64,000 bases of DNA, from positions 73,007,221 to 73,071,220 of the forward strand of contig JAPXFY010000021.1 of the NCBI GenBank assembly GCA_030674185.1, written 5' to 3'. The stretch is from Monoplex corrugatus (taxonomy: Eukaryota; Mollusca; Gastropoda; Littorinimorpha; Ranellidae). A program made the translations under genes and the position numbers. The notes beneath the pieces were generated by a model. That model did no database searches, had not been told where the DNA came from, and saw only the letters and a program-made list of their open reading frames with translations. Of the stretch, positions 15,831 to 24,845 are shown one piece after another. How positions within the stretch are numbered: the stretch's first letter is position 1; each line of letters starts with the position of its first letter.

Positions 15831-15960
15831 GAGCTGACAGACGGGCAAAATGTAAAATGTCCACACTTTACCCACCAGGCGGGAAGTGTCCAGGCAGGAT
15901 CGAACCCCGGACCTTCCGTTTGGAAGTGTGAAGTCTTACCCACTTGTGTGCCGCGACTGT
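15831..15960 (-). mobile_element. tRNA-derived SINE head (family A) at the end of the 34-bp array
   Basis: On the minus strand there is an A-box-like GCACACAAGTGGGTAAGAC and, about 30 bases on, a B box GGGGTTCGATCC (plus coordinates 15898-15909). Then comes a body segment with CCTGGTGGGTAAAGTGTGGA. The same order of blocks occurs in the SINEs at 41075-40700, 44585 and 48530. Past the body the sequence passes directly into the 34-bp array. Confidence 0.75.
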
Positions 15961-16029
15961 CAGTGAGACGTCAGAGATGTGTTAGAACGGAGAGTTCAGT
16001 TTTGTCGTTAGTGTTTGAATGTAGATCTG

Positions 16030-16275
16030 ATATCATCATCACTGTTATCATCATTTTTCCATCATCGTCATCAGCATCATCAGCATCATCGTCGTCATCG
16101 TCGTCGCCGTTATCAACATCATCTTCAATATATTATCACCATAATCAACATCATCACCACCATCATCATTATCATCACCAGACAAAACAACAACAACAAC
16201 AACAACAAAAACCAAAAAAAAAAACCGAAACAAAACAACAACAAAACAAACAACAACAAAAACAACGGAAAACTG
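16030..16275. repeat. (ATC)n then (CAA)n microsatellites
   Basis: Imperfect ATC/CAT trinucleotides run to about 16185 and are followed by CAA trinucleotides to about 16275. Open frames with poly-Ser, poly-His or poly-Gln are artefacts of these tracts. Confidence 0.95.
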
Positions 16276-16325
16276 AGTATAAAGCAAAAGGAAGAAGAGG
16301 AAAAGATTCACTCTAAATCTTATTG

Positions 16326-16865
16326 TTGATTAAAGCCCAGCCGACTGCGTAGGGCCATATCAGTGCCACAACCGTTTCAAGACACACACAGTAGGCCTAC
16401 TTAAAAAAAAAAAAAAGGAACAGAAAATTAAGTACACATATCAATGCATTCGCGCACCTACTCCAAGGAAATGGCCCTGGCTCTGACCACTCTGTCCAAT
16501 TTGTCACACAGGGGACTTAAAAAAACAAACCTGAATACAAATCTAAACATAACTAAGGACACAAAAACATATAAAAATGGACCAAAATTTCCTAGAATTG
16601 CTTCCGAATATCTCATTTCCCCAGAGCCAAAATTCATTTAATACATGTACCCAATGATCATTCACAAGAGAAAGCATGCAAGGCTGTATTGAACATAATT
16701 ATATGGGTGAATGGACCAGCAAGACAGAAAATGACAGGAAGAACTGACAGATAGCAAAGAAGGAAGAAAGAAACAAAGAGAGTGACAGAAAGGAAGGAAT
16801 TTCTATCACAGAATGTCCAGAAGGTGGGGACACTATACTGACAGAGCCCCCGGCATCCCACGGAG
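16326..16865 (+). mobile_element. Dispersed element X, copy 1 (unexpanded)
   Basis: Begins TTAAAGCCCAGCCGACTGCG, with CACATATCAATGCATTCGCG in its middle, a single AATACATGTACCCA block at about 16640, GTGAATGGACCAGCAAGACA at about 16709, and an end near CCCCCGGCATCCCACGGA. The order of blocks matches the copy at 17523-23285 and the 5' part of 32535-32770. No coding capacity is seen. Strand is arbitrary. It is followed by a TG-rich microsatellite, as copy 2 is, so such a tail may belong to the element. Confidence 0.75.
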
Positions 16866-16909
16866 GGGTAAGGGGGAGGGAGAAAAAAAAAAGAAGAAAA
16901 AACAGAAAA

Positions 16910-17510
16910 GGCAATGATATATGTATGTGTTCGTGCGTTTGTATATATGTGTATAAATGTGTGTAAATATAAATGCGCGCGCGCGTGTGTCTGTGTGTGT
17001 GTGTATGTGAGTGCTTGCCTGTGTGTGTGTCTGTATGTGTGCGTGTGTATGTGAGCGCGTGTGCATTTGTGTGCGTATGTGGGTATGCGTGCTATGTGTT
17101 TGTGTGTATATGTGTGTATTTGTGAGTGTGCACGTGTGTATATTATGTATGTGTATATGTGCCATTTTGTATGTATGTATGTGTATGTGTGCCATTTTGT
17201 ATGTATGTATGTGTATATGTGCCATTTTGTATGTATGTATGTGTATATGTGCCATTTTGTATGTATGTATGTGTATGTGTGCCATTTTGTATGTATGTAT
17301 GTGTATATGTGCCATTTTGTATGTATGTATGTGTATATGTGCCATTTTGTATGTATGTATGTGTATGTGTGTCATTTTGTATGTCTGTATGTGTGTGGAG
17401 GGGAGAGTGCGCGTGTGAGCAAATGTGTGTGTGCGTGCGTGCATGCGTCGTGTGTGTGTGTGCGCGCGCGCGCGTGTGTGTATGTCTGTGCGAGTGTGAT
17501 TGTGTTATGT
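16910..17510. repeat. TG/TATG microsatellite with a 30-bp sub-array
   Basis: Irregular TGTG and TATG repeats. Between about 17151 and 17391 a 30-bp unit starting GCCATTTTGTATGTATGTAT recurs eight times, its end alternating between GTGTATATGT and GTGTATGTGT. Cys/Val- and His/Thr-rich open frames on both strands are artefacts. Confidence 0.95.
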
Positions 17511-17522
17511 CCTTATTATTAC

Positions 17523-17754
17523 CATTTAAAGGCCAGCCGACTGCGTAAGCCACGTCAGGACTATCACTAAATCAAAGCATACACAATACCTCGTTGACAA
17601 AAACAAAAACAAAAAAAGGAAAAGAAAATGAAGTACACATATCAGTGCATTCGCGCACTTAATCAAAAGGTATGACCCTAGCGTTGACCATTCCATCCAA
17701 TTTATCACCAGGGCGTTTAAAGAACCAAACTTGATTACAGGTATAAACATGACT
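17523..17754 (+). mobile_element. Element X, copy 2, left part (split by a LINE)
   Basis: Closely matches 16326-16555, including GCCAGCCGACTGCGTA and GTGCATTCGCGCACTTAATC. It stops at TGACT (17750-17754), the left target-site copy of the LINE insertion. The element resumes at 20711. Confidence 0.8.
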
Positions 17755-17771
17755 CATCATCATCATCATCA

Positions 17772-20075
17772 TCAGGTGCCCTGCCGCATGGCGTTGGCGA
17801 CTATGGACTTCCAACCATCTCTATCTCTCGTTGCCCCCAGCATCTCCCCCACCCTCCTCATCCCCAGCCACTCTGCAAGTCCGTCCAGCATTCTCTCCCT
17901 GGGTCTATCTGGTGCTCTCTTTCCCTCCAGCTTCCCCGTTGTGACCAGGTGCTCCAAAACCCCCTTCCTCATAAAATGGCCTATAAATGTTGCCTGTCTT
18001 TTCCTAATCTTCCTTATGAGTGATCTACTTGTGTCTGCCTCCATCAAGACTGTCTCGTTTGTTTTCTTTGCTGTCCATGGAACTTTCAACAATCTTCTTA
18101 GAAACCACATCTCGGTTGCCTCGATCCTGCTCTGGCTTTGCTTGCTGACTGTCCACGCCTTGCATCCGTACAACAGTATTGGTTCTATATAACATTCAAG
18201 AACTCTCTTTCTGATGTTAATTGATAGGCATTTGTTGGTAAGAATGCTTGTCATCTTCTTGAATGCTGTTTTGGCTTGGCCGATTCTGCCAGTTATTTCC
18301 GATGTGCATCTGCCGTCTGATGAAATGACCGTTCCCAGGTATTTGAACTTATTAACCTGTGTCAAGGTTGTGCCATTTGCTGTTATTTTGCATGAGGGGA
18401 TTTCATGTTTTTTACTGATCACCATGATTTCAGTCTTCCTGCTGTTTAGTTCAAACCCCTTCTTACCTTTGCTTTCTATTTCTAGTATATTCACAAGGTT
18501 TTGTAGGTCCCTTTCATTTTCTGCAATTAGCACGGTGTCATCTGCGTACCGAATGTTGTTTATCATTTTCCCTCCAACCTTTAATCCAGGGTCTTCTTCT
18601 AGGTTTCTCATGATGTTTTTGCTATACAGTGAAAACAGATCTGGTGACAAAACACAACCCTGTCTGACTATTCTTTTGATGTTTTGAAAAGAGCTTATAT
18701 TGTTTTCTATTCTCATTGCAGCTGTTTGTTCCCAGTACATATTCCTGATTAATCGTAGATCTTTTCCATCAACACTGAGTCTCTCCAGTTGGTTGATTAA
18801 TTCTTCATGTTGTACCCGATCGAAGGCCTTGGTATAGTCAACAAAGCATAAATACAAATCCTTATTCATCTCAATTGACCTCTCTATGATAGTTCTTAGG
18901 ATGTATATGGCATTAATAGTTCCTTTCCCTTCCACAAATCCACACTGTTCTTCTGCTATTTCTCTTTTGATTCTATTCTTTGTCCTCATCATGATTATTC
19001 TTAACAGGATTTTTGTTACATGACTCATCAAACTGATTGTGCGATGGAGTTCGCATTCTATAGCCCCTGTCTTCTTTGGAAGTGCAATGAAAATTGATTC
19101 TGACATATCTTTGGGGATTTTTCCAGTGTCGTAAATCTCATTTAGGAGGACTGTTATTTTTTCTATGCCAAATTCCTCCAGGGCTTCAATCATCTCTGTA
19201 GTAATGTTGTCTGGTCCTGGGGCTTTTCCTGGTTTCATCTTTTTCAGTGCTACTCTAACTTCATCTTTCATTATGGGTGGTCCTCCAAAGTTCTTTTTTA
19301 TAATGTGTTCTTCGTTTCTGTCATCCTCAAAAAGGTCTTTAATGTACTCTCCCCATCTGTCCAGTATTTTGTCTTTTTCCATGATAATCGTGCCATCTTT
19401 CGATTTTAAGCAACCAGTTGATGTGCATGTATTTTTCCTGTGGACAATTTCTTCAATTCGTCTGTACAGACCCTGAGGATCCATTTTGTGTCGTTCTTCT
19501 ATCTCTTTGCATTTTGTGTTCAGCCAAGCTTCCTTAGCTTCATTGCACCTATACCTGATTTCTTTGTTTATCTTCCTGTATATCACCTCGTTTCTCTTTG
19601 CCTTCCTCCTTTCCTCCATCAAGCCCAAAATTTCATTAGTCATCCAGCTCTTTTGTGCTTTTCTATCCGTCTTAGGGATTTCTTCACAAGCTTCATTTAT
19701 AGAACTTCTCAACTTTGTCCATTGTTCCTCACTGTCACCAACGTCTTCCAGAGCACTGAATTTGTTTTGAACATGTACATTAAATTTTTGACGTATCATT
19801 TCATCTGTCTTTAAGAGTCCAAGGTTTAGTTTGATGTTGCTTTTGGTCTGTTTCCTTTTCCTCAATTTCAGCCTAAACCTTCCCACTACAGGATTGTGGT
19901 CACTGTTGCAGTCTGCGCCTGGTAGTGTTTTTGCTGACAGTAAAGAATTTCTAAATCTTTTGTTGATCAGGATGTAGTCAATTTGATTTTTGGTATTATC
20001 TCCTGGACTCATCCAAGTCCATTTTCTTCTGTTAGGCTGCTCAAACCAGGTGTTTCCTACTATGAACTCATTCAT
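17772..20075 (-). CDS. LINE endonuclease (C-terminal part) and reverse transcriptase, 767 codons
   Basis: This open frame copies element RNA into DNA at the insertion site. Residues 1-65 are the end of the APE-like endonuclease, with IDYILIN (about 32-38) and the catalytic SDH (58-60). The reverse transcriptase follows: FVDYTKAFD (motif A, about 411-419, catalytic Asp 413), RQGCVLSPDLFS, and YADD (about 510-513). The C-terminal part has RRLLKVPWTAKKTNE, RKRQATFIGHFMRK and the RTE-like APDRPRERMLDGLAEWL. The first Met is not the natural start: the endonuclease continues upstream in other frames, with one break at an 11-C run (20096-20106). The intact reverse transcriptase suggests a fairly young insertion. 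Clade assignment (RTE, possibly a neighbouring clade) is from motif style. Confidence 0.92.
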   Translation of the reverse strand: MNEFIVGNTWFEQPNRRKWTWMSPGDNTKNQIDYILINKRFRNSLLSAKTLPGADCNSDHNPVVGRFRLKLRKRKQTKSNIKLNLGLLKTDEMIRQKFNVHVQNKFSALEDVGDSEEQWTKLRSSINEACEEIPKTDRKAQKSWMTNEILGLMEERRKAKRNEVIYRKINKEIRYRCNEAKEAWLNTKCKEIEERHKMDPQGLYRRIEEIVHRKNTCTSTGCLKSKDGTIIMEKDKILDRWGEYIKDLFEDDRNEEHIIKKNFGGPPIMKDEVRVALKKMKPGKAPGPDNITTEMIEALEEFGIEKITVLLNEIYDTGKIPKDMSESIFIALPKKTGAIECELHRTISLMSHVTKILLRIIMMRTKNRIKREIAEEQCGFVEGKGTINAIYILRTIIERSIEMNKDLYLCFVDYTKAFDRVQHEELINQLERLSVDGKDLRLIRNMYWEQTAAMRIENNISSFQNIKRIVRQGCVLSPDLFSLYSKNIMRNLEEDPGLKVGGKMINNIRYADDTVLIAENERDLQNLVNILEIESKGKKGFELNSRKTEIMVISKKHEIPSCKITANGTTLTQVNKFKYLGTVISSDGRCTSEITGRIGQAKTAFKKMTSILTNKCLSINIRKRVLECYIEPILLYGCKAWTVSKQSQSRIEATEMWFLRRLLKVPWTAKKTNETVLMEADTSRSLIRKIRKRQATFIGHFMRKGVLEHLVTTGKLEGKRAPDRPRERMLDGLAEWLGMRRVGEMLGATRDRDGWKSIVANAMRQGT

Positions 20076-20086
20076 CTGTGCCCATT

Positions 20087-20602
20087 CTACAAGTTCCCCC
20101 CCCCCCTTTCATTTTGTGTACCAAGGCCATGAGGTCCAACTATATCCTCCACCCTATCCTGTCCCACTTTAGCAGTAAAATCTCCCATTATGACTGTAAC
20201 TTCTTGTGATTTACATTGGACCTTGGCCATCTCTAAAACTTCGTAGAAGTAGTCGATGTCTTCCTCAGTACTTGTGGATGTTGGTGCACTTGTGGATGTT
20301 GGTGCATACACCTGTATGATGTTGATATCAAAAGATTTGCCTCGAATTTGACCAGTAAAACTCTGCCCAGTATCCCTTAACTGCTTTTGATTTGTCTTTG
20401 TCCATTATGATGCCTACTCCTCTTTCATGTGAATTACCACCAGAGTATACCACTGTATATTCTCCTGATATTATCATGCCTGCCCCCTTCCATCTCACTT
20501 CCCCCAGTCCCAAAATACTGATGTAAGCCTTTCCATCTCCATTTTGATGTTGTCTAATTTACCTTTCTGCAACATTGTTCTGATGTTCCATGTTGCTATT
20601 TT
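20087..20602 (-). pseudogene. N-terminal APE endonuclease part of the LINE, frame-broken
   Basis: Motifs appear in the right order but in different frames: KIATWNIRTMLQKGKL from 20602, GLGEVRWKGAG near 20510, GVGIIMDKDK, DINIIQVYAPTS near 20310-20330, and VTVIMGDFTAKVG near 20190. The shifts lie near 20515-20540, near 20340-20360 and at the 11-C run at 20096-20106. The homopolymer break could be a sequencing error; the others look more like decay. The family is known to use this domain to nick target DNA. Confidence 0.8.
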
Positions 20603-20710
20603 GGTGTGTTTAAATTTAATTTTGGTCTGGTGTCACCTGCGCCGCATGACGGTCCCTACTGGACGAAGGTGCTCCACAGGAGCACCTAATGACGTCGTTA
20701 ACTTCCTTCT

Positions 20711-20822
20711 TGACTAAGGACACTAAAGGACACTAAAGGACACTAAAGGACACTAAAGCATACATAAACAGGCCTAAATTACTTCAAACGTCTCCTGTAC
20801 ATTACACTTCCTTACAGCCAAA
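20711..20822 (+). mobile_element. Element X, copy 2, middle part
   Basis: Resumes after the LINE with TGACTAAGGACACTAAAGG, matching the ACTAAGGACAC point at about 16553 in copy 1. The GGACACTAAA motif is repeated four times in tandem (20716-20760). The part after it matches copy 1 up to the AATACATGTACCCA block. Confidence 0.75.
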
Positions 20823-22434
20823 ATGCACTTAATACATGTACCCACATATAAGTCTTAATAAAACACGTACAGGTGAATGGACCAACTTAATACATGTACC
20901 CAGTTATTAGTGTTAATAAAACACGTACATGTGAATGGATCAACTTAATACATGTACCCAGTTATCAGTGTTAATAAAACACGTACAGGTGAATGGACCA
21001 ACTTAATACATGTACCCAGTTATTAGTGTTAATAAAACACGTACATGTGAATGGATCAACTTAATACATGTACCCAGTTATCAGTGTTAATAAAACACGT
21101 ACAGGTGAATGGACCAACTTAATACATGTACCCAGTTAACAGTGTTAATAAAACACGTACAGGTGAATGGACCAACTTAATACATGTACCCAGTTATCAA
21201 TCTTAATACAACACATACAGGTGAATGGACCAACTTAATACATGTACCCAGTTATCAATCTTAATACAACACGTACAGGTGAATGGACCAACTTAATACA
21301 TGTACCCAGTTATCAGTGTTAATAAAACACGTACAGGTGAATGGACCAACTTAATACATGTACCCAGTTATCAGTGTTAATAAAACACGTACAGGTGAAT
21401 GGACCAACTTAATACATGTACCCAGTTAACAGTGTTAATAAAACACGTACAGGTGAATGGACCAACTTAATACATGTACCCAGTTATCAATCTTAATACA
21501 ACACATACAGGTGAATGGACCAACTTAATACATGTACCCAGTTATCAATCTTAATACAACACGTACAGGTGAATGGACCAACTTAATACATGTACCCAGT
21601 TATCAGTCTTAATAAGACACTACAGGTGAATGGACCAAGTTAATACATGTAGACTACCCAGTTATCAGTCTTAATACAACACGTACAGGTGAATGGACCA
21701 ACTTAATACATGTACCCAGTTATCAGTCTTAATACAACACATACAGGTGAATGGACCAACTTAATACATGTACCCAGTTATCAGTCTTAATAAAACACGT
21801 ACAGGTGAATGGACCAACTTAATACATGTACCCAGTTATCAGTCTTAATACAACACGTACAGGTGAATGGACCAACTTAATACATGTACCCAGTTATTAT
21901 TATTATTATTATGAACATTTAGTACGCCTAATCAAATTAATGCCCTAGGCGTTTACAATGGCAAAACATATAACCAGAATCACAAGCACACACACCCACA
22001 GAAGCACCCACACACACACAAACACACACACACACACAAACACACACACAGCATGACATGCAAATACAATGACACATTGACACTAAGACACTATAATGTC
22101 ACCATTACATTACATGGGGGGAAGGGGGCAGAGATTACCAGTTTTGGGAAACAGGTAAGTTTTGAGGGAGCGTTTGAATGTGGACAGAGAGGGTGAGTAT
22201 CTAAGAGAGCGAGGTAACTGATTCCAGATGGTTGAAGCTTGATAGGAAAAAGAACGCTGCCCAAACCTTTTAGTGCGGACTATGGGGATACTATAGAGAC
22301 GGGTATCAGATGAGGACCGCAAAGCTCGAGATGGCGTGTAGAGATGTAACAGATGGGTGAGATACTCAGGACAGGAAGACTCAATAGATTTGAAGTTATC
22401 AGTGTTAATAAAACACGTACAGGTGAATGGACCA
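20823..22434. repeat. 58-bp minisatellite inside element X copy 2, about 18 copies
   Basis: The unit holds AATACATGTACCCAGTTATC, AATAAAACACGTACAGGTGA and ATGGACCAACTT; a 58-bp period was measured (20881 to 20939). Variants include ACAACAC for AAAACAC and TTAACAGTG for TTATCAGTG. Copy 1 of element X has only one equivalent. The array is interrupted by a LINE fragment (21898-22393), after which one final unit leads into the next array. Confidence 0.93.
21898..22393 (-). mobile_element. CR1/Jockey-like LINE 3' fragment inserted in the 58-bp array
   Basis: A 5'-truncated insertion, minus strand, flanked by AGTTAT at 21892-21897 and 22394-22399, with a (TAA)n-type 3' tail beside the left flank. 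The first about 95 codons (22393 to 22110) encode a reverse transcriptase C-terminal tail of the kind common to animal CR1/L2/Jockey elements: LLHLYTPSRALRSSSDTRL, RTKRFGQRSFSYQ, WNQLPRSLR, FKRSLKTYLF. The non-coding 3' part includes a CA-rich stretch at 21985-22050. The clade is uncertain. Confidence 0.85.
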
Positions 22435-23190
22435 GCAAGGCAGAAAATGATAGGACGAGTTGACAAATAGCACAGGAACAAGGCAGAAAAATGATAGGAC
22501 GAGTTGACAAATAGCACAGGAACAAGGCAGAAAATGATAGGACGAGTTGACAAATAGCACAGGAACAAGGCAGAAAATGATAGGACGAGTTGACAAATAG
22601 CACAGGAACAAGGCAGAAAAATGATAGGACGAGTTGACAAATAGCACAGGAACAAGGCAGAAAAATGATAGGACGAGTTGACAAATAGCACAGGTACAAG
22701 GCAGAAAAATGATAGGACGAGTTGACAAATAGCACAGGAACAAGGCAGAAAATGATAGGACGAGTTGACAAATAGCACAGGAACAAGGCAGAAAAATGAT
22801 AGGACGAGTTGACAAATAGCACAGGAACAAGGCAGAAAAATGATAGGACGAGTTGACAAATAGCACAGGAACAAGGCAGAAAAATGATAGGACGAGTTGA
22901 CAAATAGCACAGGAACAAGGCAGAAAAATGATAGGACGAGTTGACAAATAGCACAGGAACAAGGCAGGAAAATGATAGGACGAGTTGACAAATAGCACAG
23001 GAACAAGGCAGGAAAATGATAGGACGAGTTGACAAATAGCACAGGAACAAGGCAGGAAAATGATAGGACGAGTTGACAAATAGCACAGGAACAAGGCAGA
23101 AACATGATAGGACAAGTTGACAAATAGCATAGGAACAAGGCAGAAAATGATAGGACGAGTTGACAAATAGCACAGGAACAAGGCAGAAAC
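22435..23190. repeat. 43/44-bp minisatellite inside element X copy 2, about 17 copies
   Basis: The unit holds ATGATAGGACGAGTTGACAA and ATAGCACAGGAACAAGGCAG. Lengths 43 and 44 differ by one A in an AAAA/AAAAA run; a GGAAAA variant groups at 22965-23060. Element X copy 1 has one diverged equivalent at about 16720-16770. Because of the 43/44 mix, minus-strand frames stay open (up to 360 codons, CLVPVLFVNSSYH-like), but this is repeat translation. Confidence 0.94.
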
Positions 23191-23285
23191 AAAGAGAGTG
23201 ACAGAAAAGAGGAAATTTCCAGCCTAGAATTTCCAGAAGATGGTGATACTGCTTATACTGGAAGAGATCCCGTCATCTCCATTGG
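23191..23285 (+). mobile_element. Element X, copy 2, right end
   Basis: AAACAAAGAGAGTGACAGAA followed by a diverged match to copy 1 at 16780-16865, including TTTCCAGAAGATGGTG and a GATCCCGTCATCTCCA end. Confidence 0.7.
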
Positions 23286-23740
23286 GTTTGTGTATGTGTT
23301 TGTGTGTGTACATGTGTATGTATGTGTGTGTGTCTACATGTGCCTGTGCATGTGTCTACATGTGCCTGTGTATGTGTGTGTAAGTGTATGTGTCTGTGTG
23401 TGTATGTATGCATATGTGTTAGTGTATGTGTTCATGTATGTATGTGCGCGCTGGTATGTATATGTTAAGTGTATGTATGTATGTATGTATGCATGTATGT
23501 GTGTATGTACATGTGCGTGTATGTGTTTATGTTTGTGTGTATGCATATGTGCTATGTGTATCTACATGTCCATATGTGAATGTATGTGTGTGTGTGTGCG
23601 CATGCGAGTGTGTGTATATGTATGTGTACGCAGACCATGTGCTTGTGTGTGGATGTACCACAAATTCTCTCTATGCATGTGATATGTTTACATGCATGTG
23701 CGTGTGCAAGTATGTGTGCGTTTCTCCTGTAGGGTTTTCT
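23286..23740. repeat. TG/TATG-rich microsatellite
   Basis: Irregular TGTG and TATG steps directly after the right end of element X copy 2, in the same position as the microsatellite after copy 1. Open frames here are artefacts. Confidence 0.93.
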
Positions 23741-23920
23741 GTTAGTGCGTATGTATGCACAAGCATAATATTAATGTATTTTTTTTATACATTTGATAGA
23801 AATGTCTCCTCTATTTTGATTACGTCAGACATTTTGTTCTGGTTTGGTTGTTTTTATTGTTTGTTTGCGTCATTTTCTTTACTTGTTTGTCCGTCTGTTT
23901 TCCTCACAACAGACACCCAC
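23741..23920 (-). other. Probable STEAP intron start (minus strand)
   Basis: T-rich sequence downstream of the STEAP exon. Minus-strand donors CAG|GTGGGT (exon end 23921) and GTT|GTGAGG (exon end 23908) are both plausible. No further STEAP exon was recognised anywhere at lower coordinates. Confidence 0.5.
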
Positions 23921-24742
23921 CTGCTGACAGCAAAGAAGAACCAGAACAGCCAGAGGACCAAGGCCGTCACCACAGCTGCCGTCCACTCGGGGAACACCCT
24001 CCTCTCCCTCTCCTCCATCTCACGCGCTCTGTCCAAACCCCCGACCTCGTGAGGATCAAACCCCAGCTCGCGCGCCAGCACGCACACCACCGCGCGCGCT
24101 GTGACGTCGTCACTAGCCACCGCCACCCTCCTCGCGCCACCTCCGCTGGCCGTGACGTCATTCTCTATGACGTAAGCAGGGATGGAGTTGAAAGCTTTGA
24201 CGATGGTGGATTCGGGGGCCAGGGATGCCAGAAGTGAGCGTTGGAGGTTGAGGTTTCGTGGTGGTTGTTGTGTTGTTGCTGGTGGTGGTTTTGACGGCGG
24301 CCGTATTACTTGTGGTCGTGGTAGTTGTAGTTGCAGTGGGGGTAATGGCGGTGTTGTTGGTGTTGGCGGTGGTGATGGCAGTTTTTCGTTTTTTCCCGTT
24401 GGAAATATCCACGAGCGTCTTCCCGGCACAAAGCCTGGCCATCTCTGCCGTAAAAATCTCCTCAAAATGCTCCGCGTGAACAGCCACGAAGATGACGTCA
24501 CTGCTGGTGACGCAGTCTTCCAGTGACGTCACTCTGACTTTGGAACCTGCGGCGTCACCGATCAATGACGACAGAGCGGCGTGGCCGCGCCGTTGTTGCG
24601 GATGGCGGCTTCCTAGAACGACGGAATAGCCGTTGGTCAACAGGCGCTGGGCCAACGCTGAAGCGAACTGTCCCGTCCCTACAATACCGACCCGTTTGTG
24701 TGCCGGTGTTTTTTGGCTGGTAAACGTCGGAGGTTGATCCAT
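23921..24742 (-). CDS. STEAP: STEAP-family metalloreductase, N-terminal coding exon, with a frame break
   Basis: Family role (known): STEAP proteins are membrane reductases that use NADPH and a flavin to reduce ferric and cupric ions in endosomal and plasma membranes. Seen: the start ATG at 24742 has a strong context (A at -3, G at +4). Residues 17-31 form the Rossmann motif RVGIVGTGQFASALA, followed by VVLGSRHPQQR, DVIFVAVHAEHFEEI and TLVDISN. A Thr/Asn-rich low-complexity insert of about 50 residues follows, and the frame changes within it (about 24245-24380). The second frame continues SLLASLAPESTIVKAFNSIP, CVLARELGFDP and RVFPEWTAAVVTALVLWLFW, the first membrane helix. The six-helix haem domain is absent and should lie in later exons. 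The frame change needs one skipped base; no good intron is visible there, so an indel in the ACC/AAC repeat (real or a sequencing error) is likely. Confidence 0.88.
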
Positions 24743-24845
24743 GATGCTGGTTGGTTCAACGTTGGTGGCTTTGTGGTGGAGTCAGGTTAAAGATCCTCCA
24801 GCAGCTATTTGAGTCTTTCTGTTGGCCTGTGGTCACACCCACGCT
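24743..24845 (-). other. STEAP: 5' untranslated part of the STEAP exon
   Basis: On the minus strand a strong 3' splice acceptor (a T-rich tract ending TTTTTGCAG, AG at 24847-24846) precedes 103 bases of leader and the ATG at 24742. This predicts a separate upstream non-coding exon, which is a common arrangement but is not seen here. Confidence 0.65.

Larger units (their letters stand above)
17755..20710 (-). mobile_element. RTE-like non-LTR retrotransposon (LINE), nearly full length
   Basis: About 2.96 kb on the minus strand. It has a 5' leader with a perfect 8-bp hairpin (20668-20686, GGTGCTCC ACA GGAGCACC), an APE-type endonuclease, a reverse transcriptase and a (TGA)n 3' tail (17755-17775). 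It is flanked by TGACT duplications at 17750-17754 and 20711-20715, and the flanks rejoin as continuous element X. There is no RNase H or gag-like ORF, as is typical of the RTE clade. The reverse transcriptase frame is open, but the endonuclease region has at least three frame breaks. A truncated relative lies at 25449-25826. Confidence 0.9.

Noticed and set aside
17011..17570. Cys/Val- and His/Thr-rich open frames as small secreted proteins
   Set aside because: They are direct translations of TG/TATG microsatellite on both strands.
22110..23192. 360-codon minus-strand frame as a membrane protein
   Set aside because: It joins the 43/44-bp repeat translation to the LINE tail fragment; only the last about 95 codons have family resemblance, and that is to a LINE.
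24240..24400. Intron explaining the STEAP frame change
   Set aside because: No convincing donor and acceptor pair was seen in the minus-strand ACC/AAC-rich stretch; GT near ACAAGTAATACG lacks a good partner acceptor.
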